Shown here: piece after piece, positions 33,561-43,023 of the stretch
Position numbering within the stretch: position 1 is the stretch's first letter
How the letters are laid out: each line of letters begins with the position of its first letter
Source: RPQJ01 sp963793005
GTDB lineage: Bacteria > Pseudomonadota > Gammaproteobacteria > Steroidobacterales > Steroidobacteraceae
Direction of reading: 5' to 3'
NCBI GenBank assembly: GCA_963793005.1
Contig: CAWBYP010000002.1
Span: 248,001-312,000 of the forward strand
DNA: 64,000 bases
Notes under the pieces: generated by a model
What the model was told of the DNA's origin: nothing
Databases searched by the model: none
The model's input: only the letters and a program-made list of their open reading frames with translations
Translations under genes and position numbers: made by a program

Positions 33561-34787
33561 ATGGCGGGGCCGCTGGCCGGAATCCTCGTACTTGACCTGA
33601 GTCGCATCCTGGCAGGGCCCTGGGCCACTCAGCTGCTTGCTGACTTCGGCGCCGAGGTCATCAAGGTCGAGCACCCGCGAGGCGGGGACGATACCCGGGC
33701 GTGGGGACCGCCGTACCTGCGCGACGCCGAGGGCCACGCCACGGCTGAATCCGCGTACTACCTTTCCACGAATAGAGGCAAGAGGTCGGTCGCGATCGAC
33801 CTCGCCCGGCCCGAAGGCCAGGAGCTGATTCACGGGCTGGCAGCGCAGGCCGACGTGCTGGTCGAGAATTTCAAGGTGGGCGGCCTGGCCCGGTACGGGC
33901 TCGCCTACGCGGACCTGCGGCCGTCGAACCCGGGTCTCATATACCTGTCCATATCCGCATTCGGGCAGGACGGTCCCGATGCGGCGGAGCCAGGCTACGA
34001 CGCGATGATCCAGGGCATGGGCGGGCTGATGAGCATCACCGGCGTGCCCGACGGCCAGCCGGGTGCAGGCCCTCAGAAGGTCGGTGTCGCAGTGGCCGAC
34101 CTGATGTGCGGGATGTACGCGGCGAGCGGCATCCTCGCAGCGCTGCACGAGCGGCATGCGTCCGGCAAGGGGCAGTACATCGACCTGTCGCTGCTCGATA
34201 CGCAGGTGGCATGGCTCGCGAACCAGAACCTGAACTACCTGGTCGGCGGCACGCCGCCAGTGCGCCGCGGCACTGCGCATCCGAACATCGTGCCTTACCA
34301 GGCGTTTGCCACGGCCGATGGGCACGTCATGCTGGCCGTTGGGAATGATGCGCAGTTCGGCCGGTTCTGTGCAGCAGCAGGGCAGCCGTCGCTCGCCACG
34401 GACGCGGCCTATGCGACCAACGCCGCCCGTGTGGCGAACCGTGCAGCCCTGGTCCCGCTACTCGAGCGACTGATGCGAGGGCGCACCAGCGCCGAATGGC
34501 TCGCAGTGTTGAAGGCGGCGCAGGTGCCCTGCGGGCCGATCAACGATCTCGAGCAGGTGTTTGCCGAGCCCCAGGTGAAACACCGCGGCCTGCGGATCGA
34601 CCTGCCGCATCCGACCGCTGGTTCCGCGCCCGGCGTGCGCAATCCGGTGGTGTTCGGGCGCACGCCGGTCGAGTACGACCGCGCTCCGCCGCCGCTGGGG
34701 GCCGACACGGATGCCGTCCTTGCCGAACGACTGGGCCTCGGCGCGGCGCGACTGGCCAGCCTGAGGAAGCTGGGGATCATCGCGTGA
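33561..34787 (+). CDS. Family III (CaiB/BaiF) CoA-transferase
   Basis: The 408-residue protein shows the family III CoA-transferase signature: GILVLDLSRILAGPWATQLLADFGAEVIKVE at the N-terminus, STNRGKRSVAIDL, and the probable catalytic aspartate D213 in YIDLSLLDTQVA. Such enzymes move CoA between organic acids, for example oxalate, carnitine, or succinate and glutarate; the acid here cannot be told. It abuts the upstream membrane protein with no gap, which may only reflect compact spacing. Confidence 0.88.
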   Translation: MAGPLAGILVLDLSRILAGPWATQLLADFGAEVIKVEHPRGGDDTRAWGPPYLRDAEGHATAESAYYLSTNRGKRSVAIDLARPEGQELIHGLAAQADVLVENFKVGGLARYGLAYADLRPSNPGLIYLSISAFGQDGPDAAEPGYDAMIQGMGGLMSITGVPDGQPGAGPQKVGVAVADLMCGMYAASGILAALHERHASGKGQYIDLSLLDTQVAWLANQNLNYLVGGTPPVRRGTAHPNIVPYQAFATADGHVMLAVGNDAQFGRFCAAAGQPSLATDAAYATNAARVANRAALVPLLERLMRGRTSAEWLAVLKAAQVPCGPINDLEQVFAEPQVKHRGLRIDLPHPTAGSAPGVRNPVVFGRTPVEYDRAPPPLGADTDAVLAERLGLGAARLASLRKLGIIA

Positions 34788-34854
34788 AGCCGGTCCTGTG
34801 CAGCCTGCGGCTGCCGGGCCATAATTGACGCACCGCAACCAGCAAGGTTTGGCC

Positions 34855-36138
34855 ATGCCGATCCGCACCATCCGCCCGAGCCCCGGGCTCGCCAACGTGC
34901 GCTACGAGATTCGTGGCCGACTGGCGAGGCGCGCCCATGAAATGGAACGTCTCGGCCACGACATCGTATCGCTCAACATCGGCAACCCCGGTGCCTTCGG
35001 GTTCAGGACGCCGGAGACGATGCGGCTCGCGATGATCGAGAACCTGCGCTCGGCGGAGGGCTACTGCCACCAGAAGGGCATCTTCCCGGCGCGCGAAGCC
35101 GTGGTGATGCAGCAGCAGGAACGGGGCGTGCGTGGCGTCACCGCCGACGACGTGTTCATCGGCAACGGTGTCAGCGAGTTGATCGACCTGACCCTGCGCG
35201 CGCTGCTCGCGGCGGACGAGGAAGTCCTGGTCCCGAGTCCGGACTACCCGCTGTGGACGGCGGCCGTGAACCTTAACCGGGGTCGCGCGGTTCACTACCC
35301 GTGCCGGCCGGAGCAGGGCTTCGTGCCTGATCCCGCCGAGATCGAATCGCTGATCACCAAGCGCACCCGCGCCATCGTCGTGATCAATCCCAACAACCCG
35401 ACCGGCGCCGTATATCCGCGCGCAGTACTCGAGGCCATCGCGCGAATCGCGGAGAAGCATCACCTGGTTGTGCTGGCCGACGAGATCTACGACCAGATGA
35501 CCTACGACGATGCCGAGTTCGTCCCGATGGCGACCCTGGTGCACCAGACGCTGTGCGGGACGCTGTGTGGTCTCTCCAAGGTGTATCGCGCATGCGGTTA
35601 CAGGGTCGGATGGGCGGTTTTTTCAGGTGATTTGGAGCATTCGCGCGAGTATCTCTCTGCGCTGGAACTGCTGTCCTCGCTGCGACTGTGCAGCAATGTC
35701 CCGGGTCAGTGGGCGGTGCAGACGGCGCTCGGCGGGTACCAGAGCATCCGCGAACTGGTGACACCAGGCGGCCGCCTGTACGAATCGCGCAAGGCAATCG
35801 TCGACGCGGTCGCACGAAGCCGCTTCATGTACCTGGCGCCGCCGAACGGAGCGATGTACGCGTTTGTCGGAGTTCGAACCGAGGGCCTGCCTGGATTCGA
35901 CGACCAGCAGTTCGCACTGGACCTCCTCGAGCACAAGCACGTGCTGGTGGCCCCGGGATCGAGCTTCAACGTCCCGTACACCAACCACTTCCGGGTCACC
36001 AACCTGCCGGAGCCGCGGATGATCGCGGACGTCTTCGGGCGCATGGAAGAACTGCTCCAGAGCTATGCGGTTGGAGAGTCCCCTGCGACTCGCCCCAATC
36101 CTGCACTGAGGGTGTTGGATGCGGCCGGTAATGGTTGA
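34855..36138 (+). CDS. alaA: AlaA-like pyridoxal-phosphate aminotransferase
   Basis: The 427-residue class I aminotransferase contains VSLNIGNPGAFGFRTPE, INPNNPTGAVYP, ADEIYDQMTYD and GLSKVYRACGYRVGW with the PLP lysine. These resemble AlaA, the glutamate-pyruvate aminotransferase of gammaproteobacteria. ATG 34855 was preferred over a TTG ten codons upstream. A weak -10 CATAAT is present at about 34820. The C-terminal 20 residues are not conserved in my recollection. An AT-rich promoter region for the next operon follows. Confidence 0.85.
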   Translation: MPIRTIRPSPGLANVRYEIRGRLARRAHEMERLGHDIVSLNIGNPGAFGFRTPETMRLAMIENLRSAEGYCHQKGIFPAREAVVMQQQERGVRGVTADDVFIGNGVSELIDLTLRALLAADEEVLVPSPDYPLWTAAVNLNRGRAVHYPCRPEQGFVPDPAEIESLITKRTRAIVVINPNNPTGAVYPRAVLEAIARIAEKHHLVVLADEIYDQMTYDDAEFVPMATLVHQTLCGTLCGLSKVYRACGYRVGWAVFSGDLEHSREYLSALELLSSLRLCSNVPGQWAVQTALGGYQSIRELVTPGGRLYESRKAIVDAVARSRFMYLAPPNGAMYAFVGVRTEGLPGFDDQQFALDLLEHKHVLVAPGSSFNVPYTNHFRVTNLPEPRMIADVFGRMEELLQSYAVGESPATRPNPALRVLDAAGNG

Positions 36139-36178
36139 AAGACAATTAATAAACTCTCATAAGTTATTGTTATATAAA
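36135..36178 (+). promoter_or_regulatory. AT-rich promoter region of the AddB-like gene
   Basis: This is a sharply AT-rich stretch in otherwise very GC-rich DNA. TTGAAA (36135-36140), 17 bp and CATAAG (36158-36163) form one promoter; TATAAA (36173-36178) ends 5 bases before the GTG start and would place the transcript start at the codon itself. No Shine-Dalgarno sequence precedes the GTG. Confidence 0.5.
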
Positions 36179-36183
36179 TACTA

Positions 36184-38826
36184 GTGGACACAGAAAGCCT
36201 GCGACCTGGAGTGACTACCGTCACGCCGACGCGGCGTCTTGCCCACTGGCTCCGACTGCGTTTCGATGAGGACTGCCAGCGGCAGGGCCTCGCGGTATGG
36301 CGAACGCCGGATGTCCTCACGTGGCCCGACCTCATACAAAGGATGTTCGAGGACGAGCGGCGGGCCGGGCGGCTGTCCGGCCGGTGGCTGCCCGATGGCG
36401 CGGCCCGACTGGTCTGGGAGCGCGCCGTGCTGCGCGATCCCGCGGGTTCGAGCCTCGTCTCGCCGGGCCGGCTCGGTTGGATGGCCCACCAGTCCTGGCG
36501 TCGCATGCACGCATGGGAGATCCCGCAGCTCGCACTCGGCACCGAAGACCGCCCGGAGTCGCTTGCGTTCGCGCGCTGGGCGCGGGAATTCGCCGATTGG
36601 CTGCGCGAGAACGACTGGGTGGACGAGTCACTGGCGACGGTCACCCTGGGCGCGGTTGCACCGGCAGCGCAGCTCGAACTCGCGGGCTTCGATGAACTGA
36701 CGCCAGCGCAGCGCTCGCTGCTCGATCGCCTCAGGCAGTCAGGCTGTGCGGTCACGCAGCGGCCGCCGGATTCGCGGCGTGGATCGGTGTCCTGGGTCGA
36801 GTGCCAGGATCGCGAGGGGGAACTCGACGTCGCAGCACGCTGGGCGGCTGCCCGCCTGGACCGCGATCCGCAGGCGCGGATTGCGATCGTCGTGCCGGAC
36901 CTTACGGCCCGTCGAGACGAGGCGAGGAGGCGCGTCGAGCGCGTCCTCGTCCCCTCTGCAACGCTGGCACTCGGGCCAGCGCCGGAGTCTCGTGGCTTCG
37001 AACTCGCTGCGGCACGGGCCCTCTCGGCGCAACCGGTGGTCGCGGCAGCACTCGACTACATCGACGCTTCCTGCGGGGTCGTGGATCCCGCGATCGCGAG
37101 TCGACTGCTGTTGAATCCATTTCTTGCTGGCAGCGGCGAAGCCGACGCACGGGCGAGGCTCGATGCCCACATGCGGCGCTACGAAGGACCGCAGCCGGGG
37201 CTCGTTGCGCTCGCGCGGCTGGCGGGCGAAAGGGACTGCCCGGGGCTCGAGCGCGCGCTGCGCTCGGGCCTTGCACTTGCGGGGCAATGGCCGCGTCGTG
37301 CCTTGCCCAGCCGCTGGTCCCAGCTGTGGTTCCAGTTGCTGGCGGCGACTGACTGGCCGGGCGAGGGGCTCGACGGCGACGAATACCAGGCACGCCAGCG
37401 CTGTGACCGCCTGCTCGCTGATTTTGGCGCAAATGACGACTGCGTCGGGACGATGCGAGCGGCCGAAGCCGCTGCACTCCTGCGCGATCTTGCCGACGGC
37501 GTGCTGTTCGAGCCCCAGGAGCTGCGGGCAGGCCTGACCGTGATCGATGCGGCGACCTGCGCTGGTATGAGCTTCGACGCGCTGTGGGTCTGCGGACTCG
37601 ACACGACGCGCTGGCCCGCACCGGCTTTTCCCGACCCGTTCCTGCCGCGCGACTGGCAGAAGTCGCAGCAGATGCCTGGTGCCACGGCGGATATCGCCGC
37701 GATGGAGTCGCGACGGTTGTTCGAGCGCCTCGGCCGCAGCGCCGACGACGTCATCATGAGCGTGCCCAGGTTCGATGCCGAGGCGCCGTTGCTGCCGAGC
37801 GCGTTGCTGGCAGGCGTGCCTCGCGGCGATCCACCAGACTGCTGGAAGGCAGACTCCGCGGCGGCTGCAATCCACGCGGCACGCCCGGCACTCGACGAGC
37901 AGGTCGACGGTTCGATGCCAGCCGTCGAGCCGGGGGAGTCCCAGCGTGGCGGCGCGAAGCTGCTGGAGGTCCAGTCGGCGTGCCCGTTCCGCGCGCAGGC
38001 CGAATTCAGGCTCGGCGCGCGCCCGCTCGAGGATCCGGAACTCGGCGTGGCCGCCTCGGAGCGGGGTGAGCTGGTCCACACGGTGCTTGCGCGACTGTGG
38101 CTCGAATTGCGCACACAGGCGGCGCTGCGTGCGTTGTCGCGTGACGAGTTGCGAGTGACGATCGCGACGGCGGTGGAGGCTGAATCCGCTGTCGCGTTGC
38201 GCTCAGCGCAGGGTTTCATGCGACAGCTGCTGGAAATCGAGATCGAGTGGCTGCTGGCCCGGGTCGCTGACCTGCTCGAGATCGACGCGGCGCGACCGCC
38301 GTTCGAGGTGGAGTCGGTGGAGAAGCAGCACGCGGTCAACATCGGGGGGCTCTCACTGGCATTGCGGATCGACCGGATCGACCGGCTCGAGGACGGCAGC
38401 CTCGCGGTCATCGACTACAAGACAGGCGCCGACGCGGAAGCGGGAGCCTGGTTCGGTGAGCGCCCGCGGCTCCCCCAGTTACCGCTCTATGTCGAGGCCG
38501 TCGGTGCCGGGCGCGTGTCGGCCGTAGCGTTCGGACGCGTGCGCACCGGGGATACCGCGTACAGCGGTGTGGCGCGCGACTCAGCAGCATTTCCCGGCCT
38601 GCTCGCACAAGGGTCCCGAGGCTGGCCGGATGAGCATTCGTCCTGGGAAGAACTCATCGCCGCCTGGCACAGGCGCCTGGCCTCAATCGCGCGCGAACAC
38701 ACCTCGGGCGACGCGCGTCTTGCGCCGGACCCGGAGCGGGCGTGCCGCTACTGCGAACTGGGCATGCTGTGTCGCATCGGTGAAACGCGTCTCGGCGTCG
38801 CGACGCGGGAGTCGGGCGATGACTGA
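36184..38826 (+). CDS. AddB-like PD-(D/E)XK nuclease, double-strand-break repair
   Basis: The 880-residue protein starts THTRRL-like (VTPTRRLAHWLRLRF) and resembles inactivated-helicase AddB-type proteins. A PD-(D/E)XK nuclease domain lies at about 595-865, with VIDYKTG (D744, K746). Four cysteines, C600 (ACPFRAQ) and C854/C857/C863 (CRYCELGMLC), match the iron-sulfur staple of AddB nucleases. The only possible start is the GTG at 36184, since a stop codon lies 9 bases upstream. It is coupled by 8-bp overlap to the AddA-like gene. The pair probably replaces RecBCD for end processing; that is inference from the family. Confidence 0.85.
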   Translation: MDTESLRPGVTTVTPTRRLAHWLRLRFDEDCQRQGLAVWRTPDVLTWPDLIQRMFEDERRAGRLSGRWLPDGAARLVWERAVLRDPAGSSLVSPGRLGWMAHQSWRRMHAWEIPQLALGTEDRPESLAFARWAREFADWLRENDWVDESLATVTLGAVAPAAQLELAGFDELTPAQRSLLDRLRQSGCAVTQRPPDSRRGSVSWVECQDREGELDVAARWAAARLDRDPQARIAIVVPDLTARRDEARRRVERVLVPSATLALGPAPESRGFELAAARALSAQPVVAAALDYIDASCGVVDPAIASRLLLNPFLAGSGEADARARLDAHMRRYEGPQPGLVALARLAGERDCPGLERALRSGLALAGQWPRRALPSRWSQLWFQLLAATDWPGEGLDGDEYQARQRCDRLLADFGANDDCVGTMRAAEAAALLRDLADGVLFEPQELRAGLTVIDAATCAGMSFDALWVCGLDTTRWPAPAFPDPFLPRDWQKSQQMPGATADIAAMESRRLFERLGRSADDVIMSVPRFDAEAPLLPSALLAGVPRGDPPDCWKADSAAAAIHAARPALDEQVDGSMPAVEPGESQRGGAKLLEVQSACPFRAQAEFRLGARPLEDPELGVAASERGELVHTVLARLWLELRTQAALRALSRDELRVTIATAVEAESAVALRSAQGFMRQLLEIEIEWLLARVADLLEIDAARPPFEVESVEKQHAVNIGGLSLALRIDRIDRLEDGSLAVIDYKTGADAEAGAWFGERPRLPQLPLYVEAVGAGRVSAVAFGRVRTGDTAYSGVARDSAAFPGLLAQGSRGWPDEHSSWEELIAAWHRRLASIAREHTSGDARLAPDPERACRYCELGMLCRIGETRLGVATRESGDD

Positions 38827-41800
38827 CCTGAGGCGCTCGGACGAACAGGCTCGTGAGCGCGCGCTCGACGTCACGCGCAGCTTCATCGTCCAGGCGCCGG
38901 CGGGATCGGGCAAGACCGAACTGCTGATCCGGCGTTTTCTCGCGCTGCTCGCGACGGTCAAGGCACCGGAGTCGGTGCTGGCGATCACCTTCACGCGCAA
39001 GGCCGCCGCCGAGATGCGCGATCGCATCCTCCGGGCACTGCGCGCGGCGAAGGATCCAGCCTCGGCCGGCGGCAGGCTGCCGCACGCGCGCACGCTGGAT
39101 CTGGCACGGACGGCGCTCGCAGTCGACACGCGGCTGGGCTGGGACCTGCTTGGCAACCCTGCGCGCCTGCGCATACAGACAATCGACGCGCTCAATTTCG
39201 GGCTCGCACGCAGGCTGCCCGTATTGTCCGGACTCGGTGCGGACCTGGCGGTGGAGGACGACGCGAGCGATCTCTACCACAAGGCCGCGGAACGCCTGCT
39301 CGAACACCTGCCTGGAGGCGACGACCTGCACTCGCGCGCGGTCGCGACCCTGCTCGCGCACGTCGACAACCGCGTGCCGAAGTTCGTGGAGCTGGTGATC
39401 GAGATGCTGGCGCGCCGCGATGCCTGGGGACCGGTCCTCCCGGAAGTGACCGGTAACGAGATCGCCAATGCGGATCTTCGGGCCAGCCTGGAACGCGCAC
39501 GCGCCGAGCTGGTCGAGGCGCATCTCGCAGCGCTCGCGCGCGAGTTCCCCGCGGGCCTGCTTGCCGACGCCGGGGCGGTGGCGCGCGACGCGGCAGCGAC
39601 GCTGGTGGCGGCCGGCAGCGAGTCGCCGATCGCAGAGTGGGCGGGCCAGCACAACGCGCCGCAGGGCGTGCTTGCGGACAAAGTACAGTGGCTCGGCCTC
39701 GCGGCCCTGCTGCTCACCGCCAGCGGTACGCCACGCAGGAGCTTCGACTACAGGGTGGGCTTCCCGCCTGGAAAGGCCGGCGCGCCACTCAAGCAGCGCG
39801 CGATGTCCGTGGCCTCGGCGCTGGCACCGCTCGAGGAGCTGATTGCACGACTCGACGCCGTGCGCCGGCTGCCGGGGCCTCGCTACTCGACCGACGAGTG
39901 GCGTGTGCTGCAGGCGCAGCTGGTGGTGCTGCGACTGGCGGCTGCGGAACTCGAGGTCGTGTTTTCCGAGAGGCGACTGGCCGACTATCCGCGCATCGCC
40001 GCGGCTGCGCAGCAGTCGCTGGGCAGCGACGATGCGCCCACGGATACCGCGCTTGCGCTCGACGCGACGCTGCAGCACCTGCTGGTCGACGAATTCCAGG
40101 ATACATCGGAGGCCCAGGTCAGCCTGCTCGGAAAACTCACCATCGGCTGGCAGCGGCACGACGGCCGCACCTTGTTCCTGGTCGGTGACCCGATGCAGTC
40201 CATTTACCGGTTCCGGAATGCCGAGGTCGGCCTGTTCCTCGACGTGCGCGAACGTGGCCTCGGCGACCTCGTGCTCGAACCGCTTTCGCTGGCGGTCAAT
40301 TATCGTTCGGCAGGTCCGCTGGTCGACTGGGTGAATGGTTGTTTCGCGCGGGTGCTGCCGGCACTGGACGACGAGGTGACCGGAGCGGTGACGCACTCGG
40401 CCAGCGTCGCGGCGATCGGGGCCGGCGCGGACGGCAGTGTGCAGGTGCATCCACTGTTCCGTCGCAGCAGGTTGTTCGAGGCCTGCTCGGTCGCCGACGT
40501 GGTCGAGCAGCGGCTGGCGGAGGATGGCGATGCCGACATCGCGATCCTGGTGCAGGGTCGAAGCCACCTGCTGCACATAGTGGGTGAACTGGTGCGCAGG
40601 GGTGTTGCATTCCAGGCGACAGACATCGACCCGTTGGGCGAGCGGCCCATCGTGCTCGACCTGCTCGCGCTGACGCGTGCCATTGCGCACGCTGCGGATC
40701 GCCCGGCGTGGCTTGCGGTGCTGCGCGCGCCCTGGTGTGGGCTGACTCTCGCCGAACTTCACGCGCTGTGCGGGGACCGCCCGGGCGCCACGCTGCCAGA
40801 ATTGCTGCGGGACGACGAAAGGCGAGGGCGGCTCGGATCGGACGCGCGCGCAAGGCTCGGCAGGGCCTGGACCATCCTGGAGGCTGCACCGATCGAGCTG
40901 CGACGATTCGGGCTCCGCGACACCGTGGAGCGCGCCTGGCTCGCACTGGGCGGCCCTGCCACGGCGGGGTCCGCGCGCGAGCTCGACGAAGCGCAGGCGT
41001 ACTTCGACGAGCTCGCGCAACTGGAACAGCGTGCCCGCGGATACGTGGACCTCGGCAGGCTCGCCGAGGCGCTCGAAAAGCTCTACGCGCCGTCGCGCCC
41101 CGATGCTTCGATCCGGGTGCACCTGCTGACCGTGCACAAGGCGAAGGGACTCGAGTTCGACACAGTCATCGTTCCCGGCCTCGAGCGGCGATCGCGCTCG
41201 GACGACAAGCGCCTGCTGCAGTGGGCGCGATTGCCTGGAGCCGGTGGCCGCGGCCTGGTTGTCGCACCGCTTGCAGGTACCGGGGACGACCCGAACCCGC
41301 TGTACCGCTGGCTCGAAGGCCTGGAAAGCGGGAAGCTGCTGCAGGAGAAGCGACGGCTGCTTTACGTCGCGGCGACGCGTGCGAGGCACCGGCTGCACCT
41401 GTTCGGCAGTTGCGCACTCAAGGACGGAGACGGCGGCGGGCCGACGATCGTGACACCCCCGTCGACGGTGGCGCTCGGGATGCTGTGGCCGGCAGTCGAG
41501 TCGGCGTTTCAGGCACGGCTCGCAGCCGCAGCAGAGATAGACGGCGAGACGCCTCCGGTCATTGCACGCGACCCGTTGCTACGACGCCTGCCGCTCGGGT
41601 GGTCGATGCCGGCGCTGAAGATGCCCCGCGTCGAGTCGTCGAGCCGGCCGCGTGCGACCACCGAGCCACCGGTCCAGTTCGACTGGGCGTCGGAGACGGC
41701 ACGTCATGTCGGAACTGTCGTACACCGGGAGCTTCTGCGCATCGTCGGCAGCGGCGCCGGCCCGTCGGCTCACGCACAGGGATCCGCGGCCAAGCGTCGC

Positions 41801-42214
41801 TACCGCGACGAACTCGCGGAACTCGGCGTACCCGCTGACCGCCGCGCAGATGCCGTCCAGCGCGTGGCGACCGCCGTGGGGCGCACGCTCCAAGACGAAC
41901 GTGGACGCTGGCTGCTCGATCAACATCATTCCTCGGCGTACGGTGAACTGGCCCTGACGGGGCGGGTGAACGGGGACGTGGTGTCCGTGGTGATCGACCG
42001 GACTTTCGTTGATGGGCAGGGGACGCGCTGGATCGTGGACTACAAGACGAGCACGCACGAAGGCGCCGGACTCGAGGAGTTCCTCGACCGCGAGCAGCAG
42101 CGGTACTCACCGCAACTCGAGCGCTACGCCGCATTGGTGCGGCACCTCGGCCCGGAGCCGATCCGGTTGGGACTGTACTTCCCGCTGCTGTCGGCGTGGC
42201 GGGACTGGACCTAG
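38819..42214 (+). CDS. addA: AddA-like UvrD-family helicase-nuclease
   Basis: The 1131-residue protein has Walker A APAGSGKT (26-33), motif Ia TFTRKAAAEMRDRI, motif II LLVDEFQDTSEAQ, motif III LFLVGDPMQSIYRFR and motif VI VAATRARHRLHLF, the UvrD/RecB superfamily 1 set. A C-terminal PD-(D/E)XK nuclease has D1074-Y-K1076 in WIVDYKTS. With the AddB-like partner it should unwind and resect DNA ends for RecA loading. The ATG lies within the end of the upstream gene. Its TAG stop overlaps the gspN stop from the other strand. Confidence 0.9.
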   Translation: MTDLRRSDEQARERALDVTRSFIVQAPAGSGKTELLIRRFLALLATVKAPESVLAITFTRKAAAEMRDRILRALRAAKDPASAGGRLPHARTLDLARTALAVDTRLGWDLLGNPARLRIQTIDALNFGLARRLPVLSGLGADLAVEDDASDLYHKAAERLLEHLPGGDDLHSRAVATLLAHVDNRVPKFVELVIEMLARRDAWGPVLPEVTGNEIANADLRASLERARAELVEAHLAALAREFPAGLLADAGAVARDAAATLVAAGSESPIAEWAGQHNAPQGVLADKVQWLGLAALLLTASGTPRRSFDYRVGFPPGKAGAPLKQRAMSVASALAPLEELIARLDAVRRLPGPRYSTDEWRVLQAQLVVLRLAAAELEVVFSERRLADYPRIAAAAQQSLGSDDAPTDTALALDATLQHLLVDEFQDTSEAQVSLLGKLTIGWQRHDGRTLFLVGDPMQSIYRFRNAEVGLFLDVRERGLGDLVLEPLSLAVNYRSAGPLVDWVNGCFARVLPALDDEVTGAVTHSASVAAIGAGADGSVQVHPLFRRSRLFEACSVADVVEQRLAEDGDADIAILVQGRSHLLHIVGELVRRGVAFQATDIDPLGERPIVLDLLALTRAIAHAADRPAWLAVLRAPWCGLTLAELHALCGDRPGATLPELLRDDERRGRLGSDARARLGRAWTILEAAPIELRRFGLRDTVERAWLALGGPATAGSARELDEAQAYFDELAQLEQRARGYVDLGRLAEALEKLYAPSRPDASIRVHLLTVHKAKGLEFDTVIVPGLERRSRSDDKRLLQWARLPGAGGRGLVVAPLAGTGDDPNPLYRWLEGLESGKLLQEKRRLLYVAATRARHRLHLFGSCALKDGDGGGPTIVTPPSTVALGMLWPAVESAFQARLAAAAEIDGETPPVIARDPLLRRLPLGWSMPALKMPRVESSSRPRATTEPPVQFDWASETARHVGTVVHRELLRIVGSGAGPSAHAQGSAAKRRYRDELAELGVPADRRADAVQRVATAVGRTLQDERGRWLLDQHHSSAYGELALTGRVNGDVVSVVIDRTFVDGQGTRWIVDYKTSTHEGAGLEEFLDREQQRYSPQLERYAALVRHLGPEPIRLGLYFPLLSAWRDWT

Positions 42215-43023
42215 AACGTACCGCTCACCCCGAACTGGCGCCGGCCCGTAGCATCGACAGGGCCGAGATATTCGAGTGATCGCACCAGCTCCGACGGTGC
42301 CCCGTCTCGAGCTGCCACGGTGCCCTCGAGCAGGAAGCTGCGTCCGTCAGAAAGCGTCAATGCTGCATCGACCGCAACGGTACCGCTCGTGTCGGTCACG
42401 CGCGCCCTTATGTCGGACGATCCCTGTGAGGTCGCTCGTGGGTCGGGGACGACGACTTCAAAGCTTCCGATTCGGTCAGGGCCAAGTTGGGGCATGACGA
42501 CGTTCGACAGATGCAGCGTACCCGCCGCTGCGACCGGCCAGCCGGAGACGAGCCGGAGTTGCGTGAACGCACCGCTCACCCTGCCGTGCCAGCCGCGCGC
42601 CATCCCGCTCGGAATCTCGGCGAAAAACTCGACTGGAAGATCGAGGTGGACGTCGGAGAGATCCAGCGTTCCGTCGAGGGATGAGGCAGCCTCGGCGCTG
42701 ACCGATCCGTCGAGGCGACTCATGGAGATTTCCGCTGCGGCCCGGGCGCGCAGCAGCGCCAGTGGCAGAAAGCGCCAGCGAATCTCGCCCAGGGATGCAC
42801 CCTGCCATTCGACGCCGCCCGCGACGCCCGACCAGATCGTTCCGGAAAAACCAGTGACGGTCAGGCCGGCGCGCTGGAAGAGCCGCCCGGCCAGGCTGGC
42901 CGGCAATGTCGCCAGGGCAAAACCGACGAGGGCGAGGAGGCCTACGAGCGCGAGCCGACGATGCCGCTTCGCGACGCCGGGCTCGCTGCTAGGCCTGGCG
43001 TCACGGCGCGGCGCTGGCGCCAT
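42211..43023 (-). CDS. gspN: Type II secretion system protein GspN
   Basis: The 270-residue protein has one membrane helix (about 25-45) followed by a beta-rich periplasmic domain with WSGVAGGVEWQGASLGEIRWRFLP, typical of T2SS protein N. GspN is needed in some systems and absent in others; its precise role is unclear. It is the last gene of the gspG-N run, with the ATG 20 bp inside gspM. It ends in a CTAG shared with the convergent addA stop. Confidence 0.85.
   Translation of the reverse strand: MAPAPRRDARPSSEPGVAKRHRRLALVGLLALVGFALATLPASLAGRLFQRAGLTVTGFSGTIWSGVAGGVEWQGASLGEIRWRFLPLALLRARAAAEISMSRLDGSVSAEAASSLDGTLDLSDVHLDLPVEFFAEIPSGMARGWHGRVSGAFTQLRLVSGWPVAAAGTLHLSNVVMPQLGPDRIGSFEVVVPDPRATSQGSSDIRARVTDTSGTVAVDAALTLSDGRSFLLEGTVAARDGAPSELVRSLEYLGPVDATGRRQFGVSGTF

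Noticed and set aside
36130..36183. AT-rich block as a scar of horizontal transfer
   Set aside because: Flanking genes have the same high GC as the rest; only about 50 bp are AT-rich, which fits a promoter better.
36739..38079. A 446-codon open frame antisense to the AddB-like gene
   Set aside because: It is a mirror frame with Arg/His/Gln-rich content and no motifs; the sense gene carries the nuclease and cysteine motifs.
38654..41398. A 914-codon open frame antisense to the AddA-like gene
   Set aside because: High-GC genes often leave long open frames on the opposite strand. It shows no recognisable domain, is low in complexity and lies wholly inside a gene with all helicase motifs.
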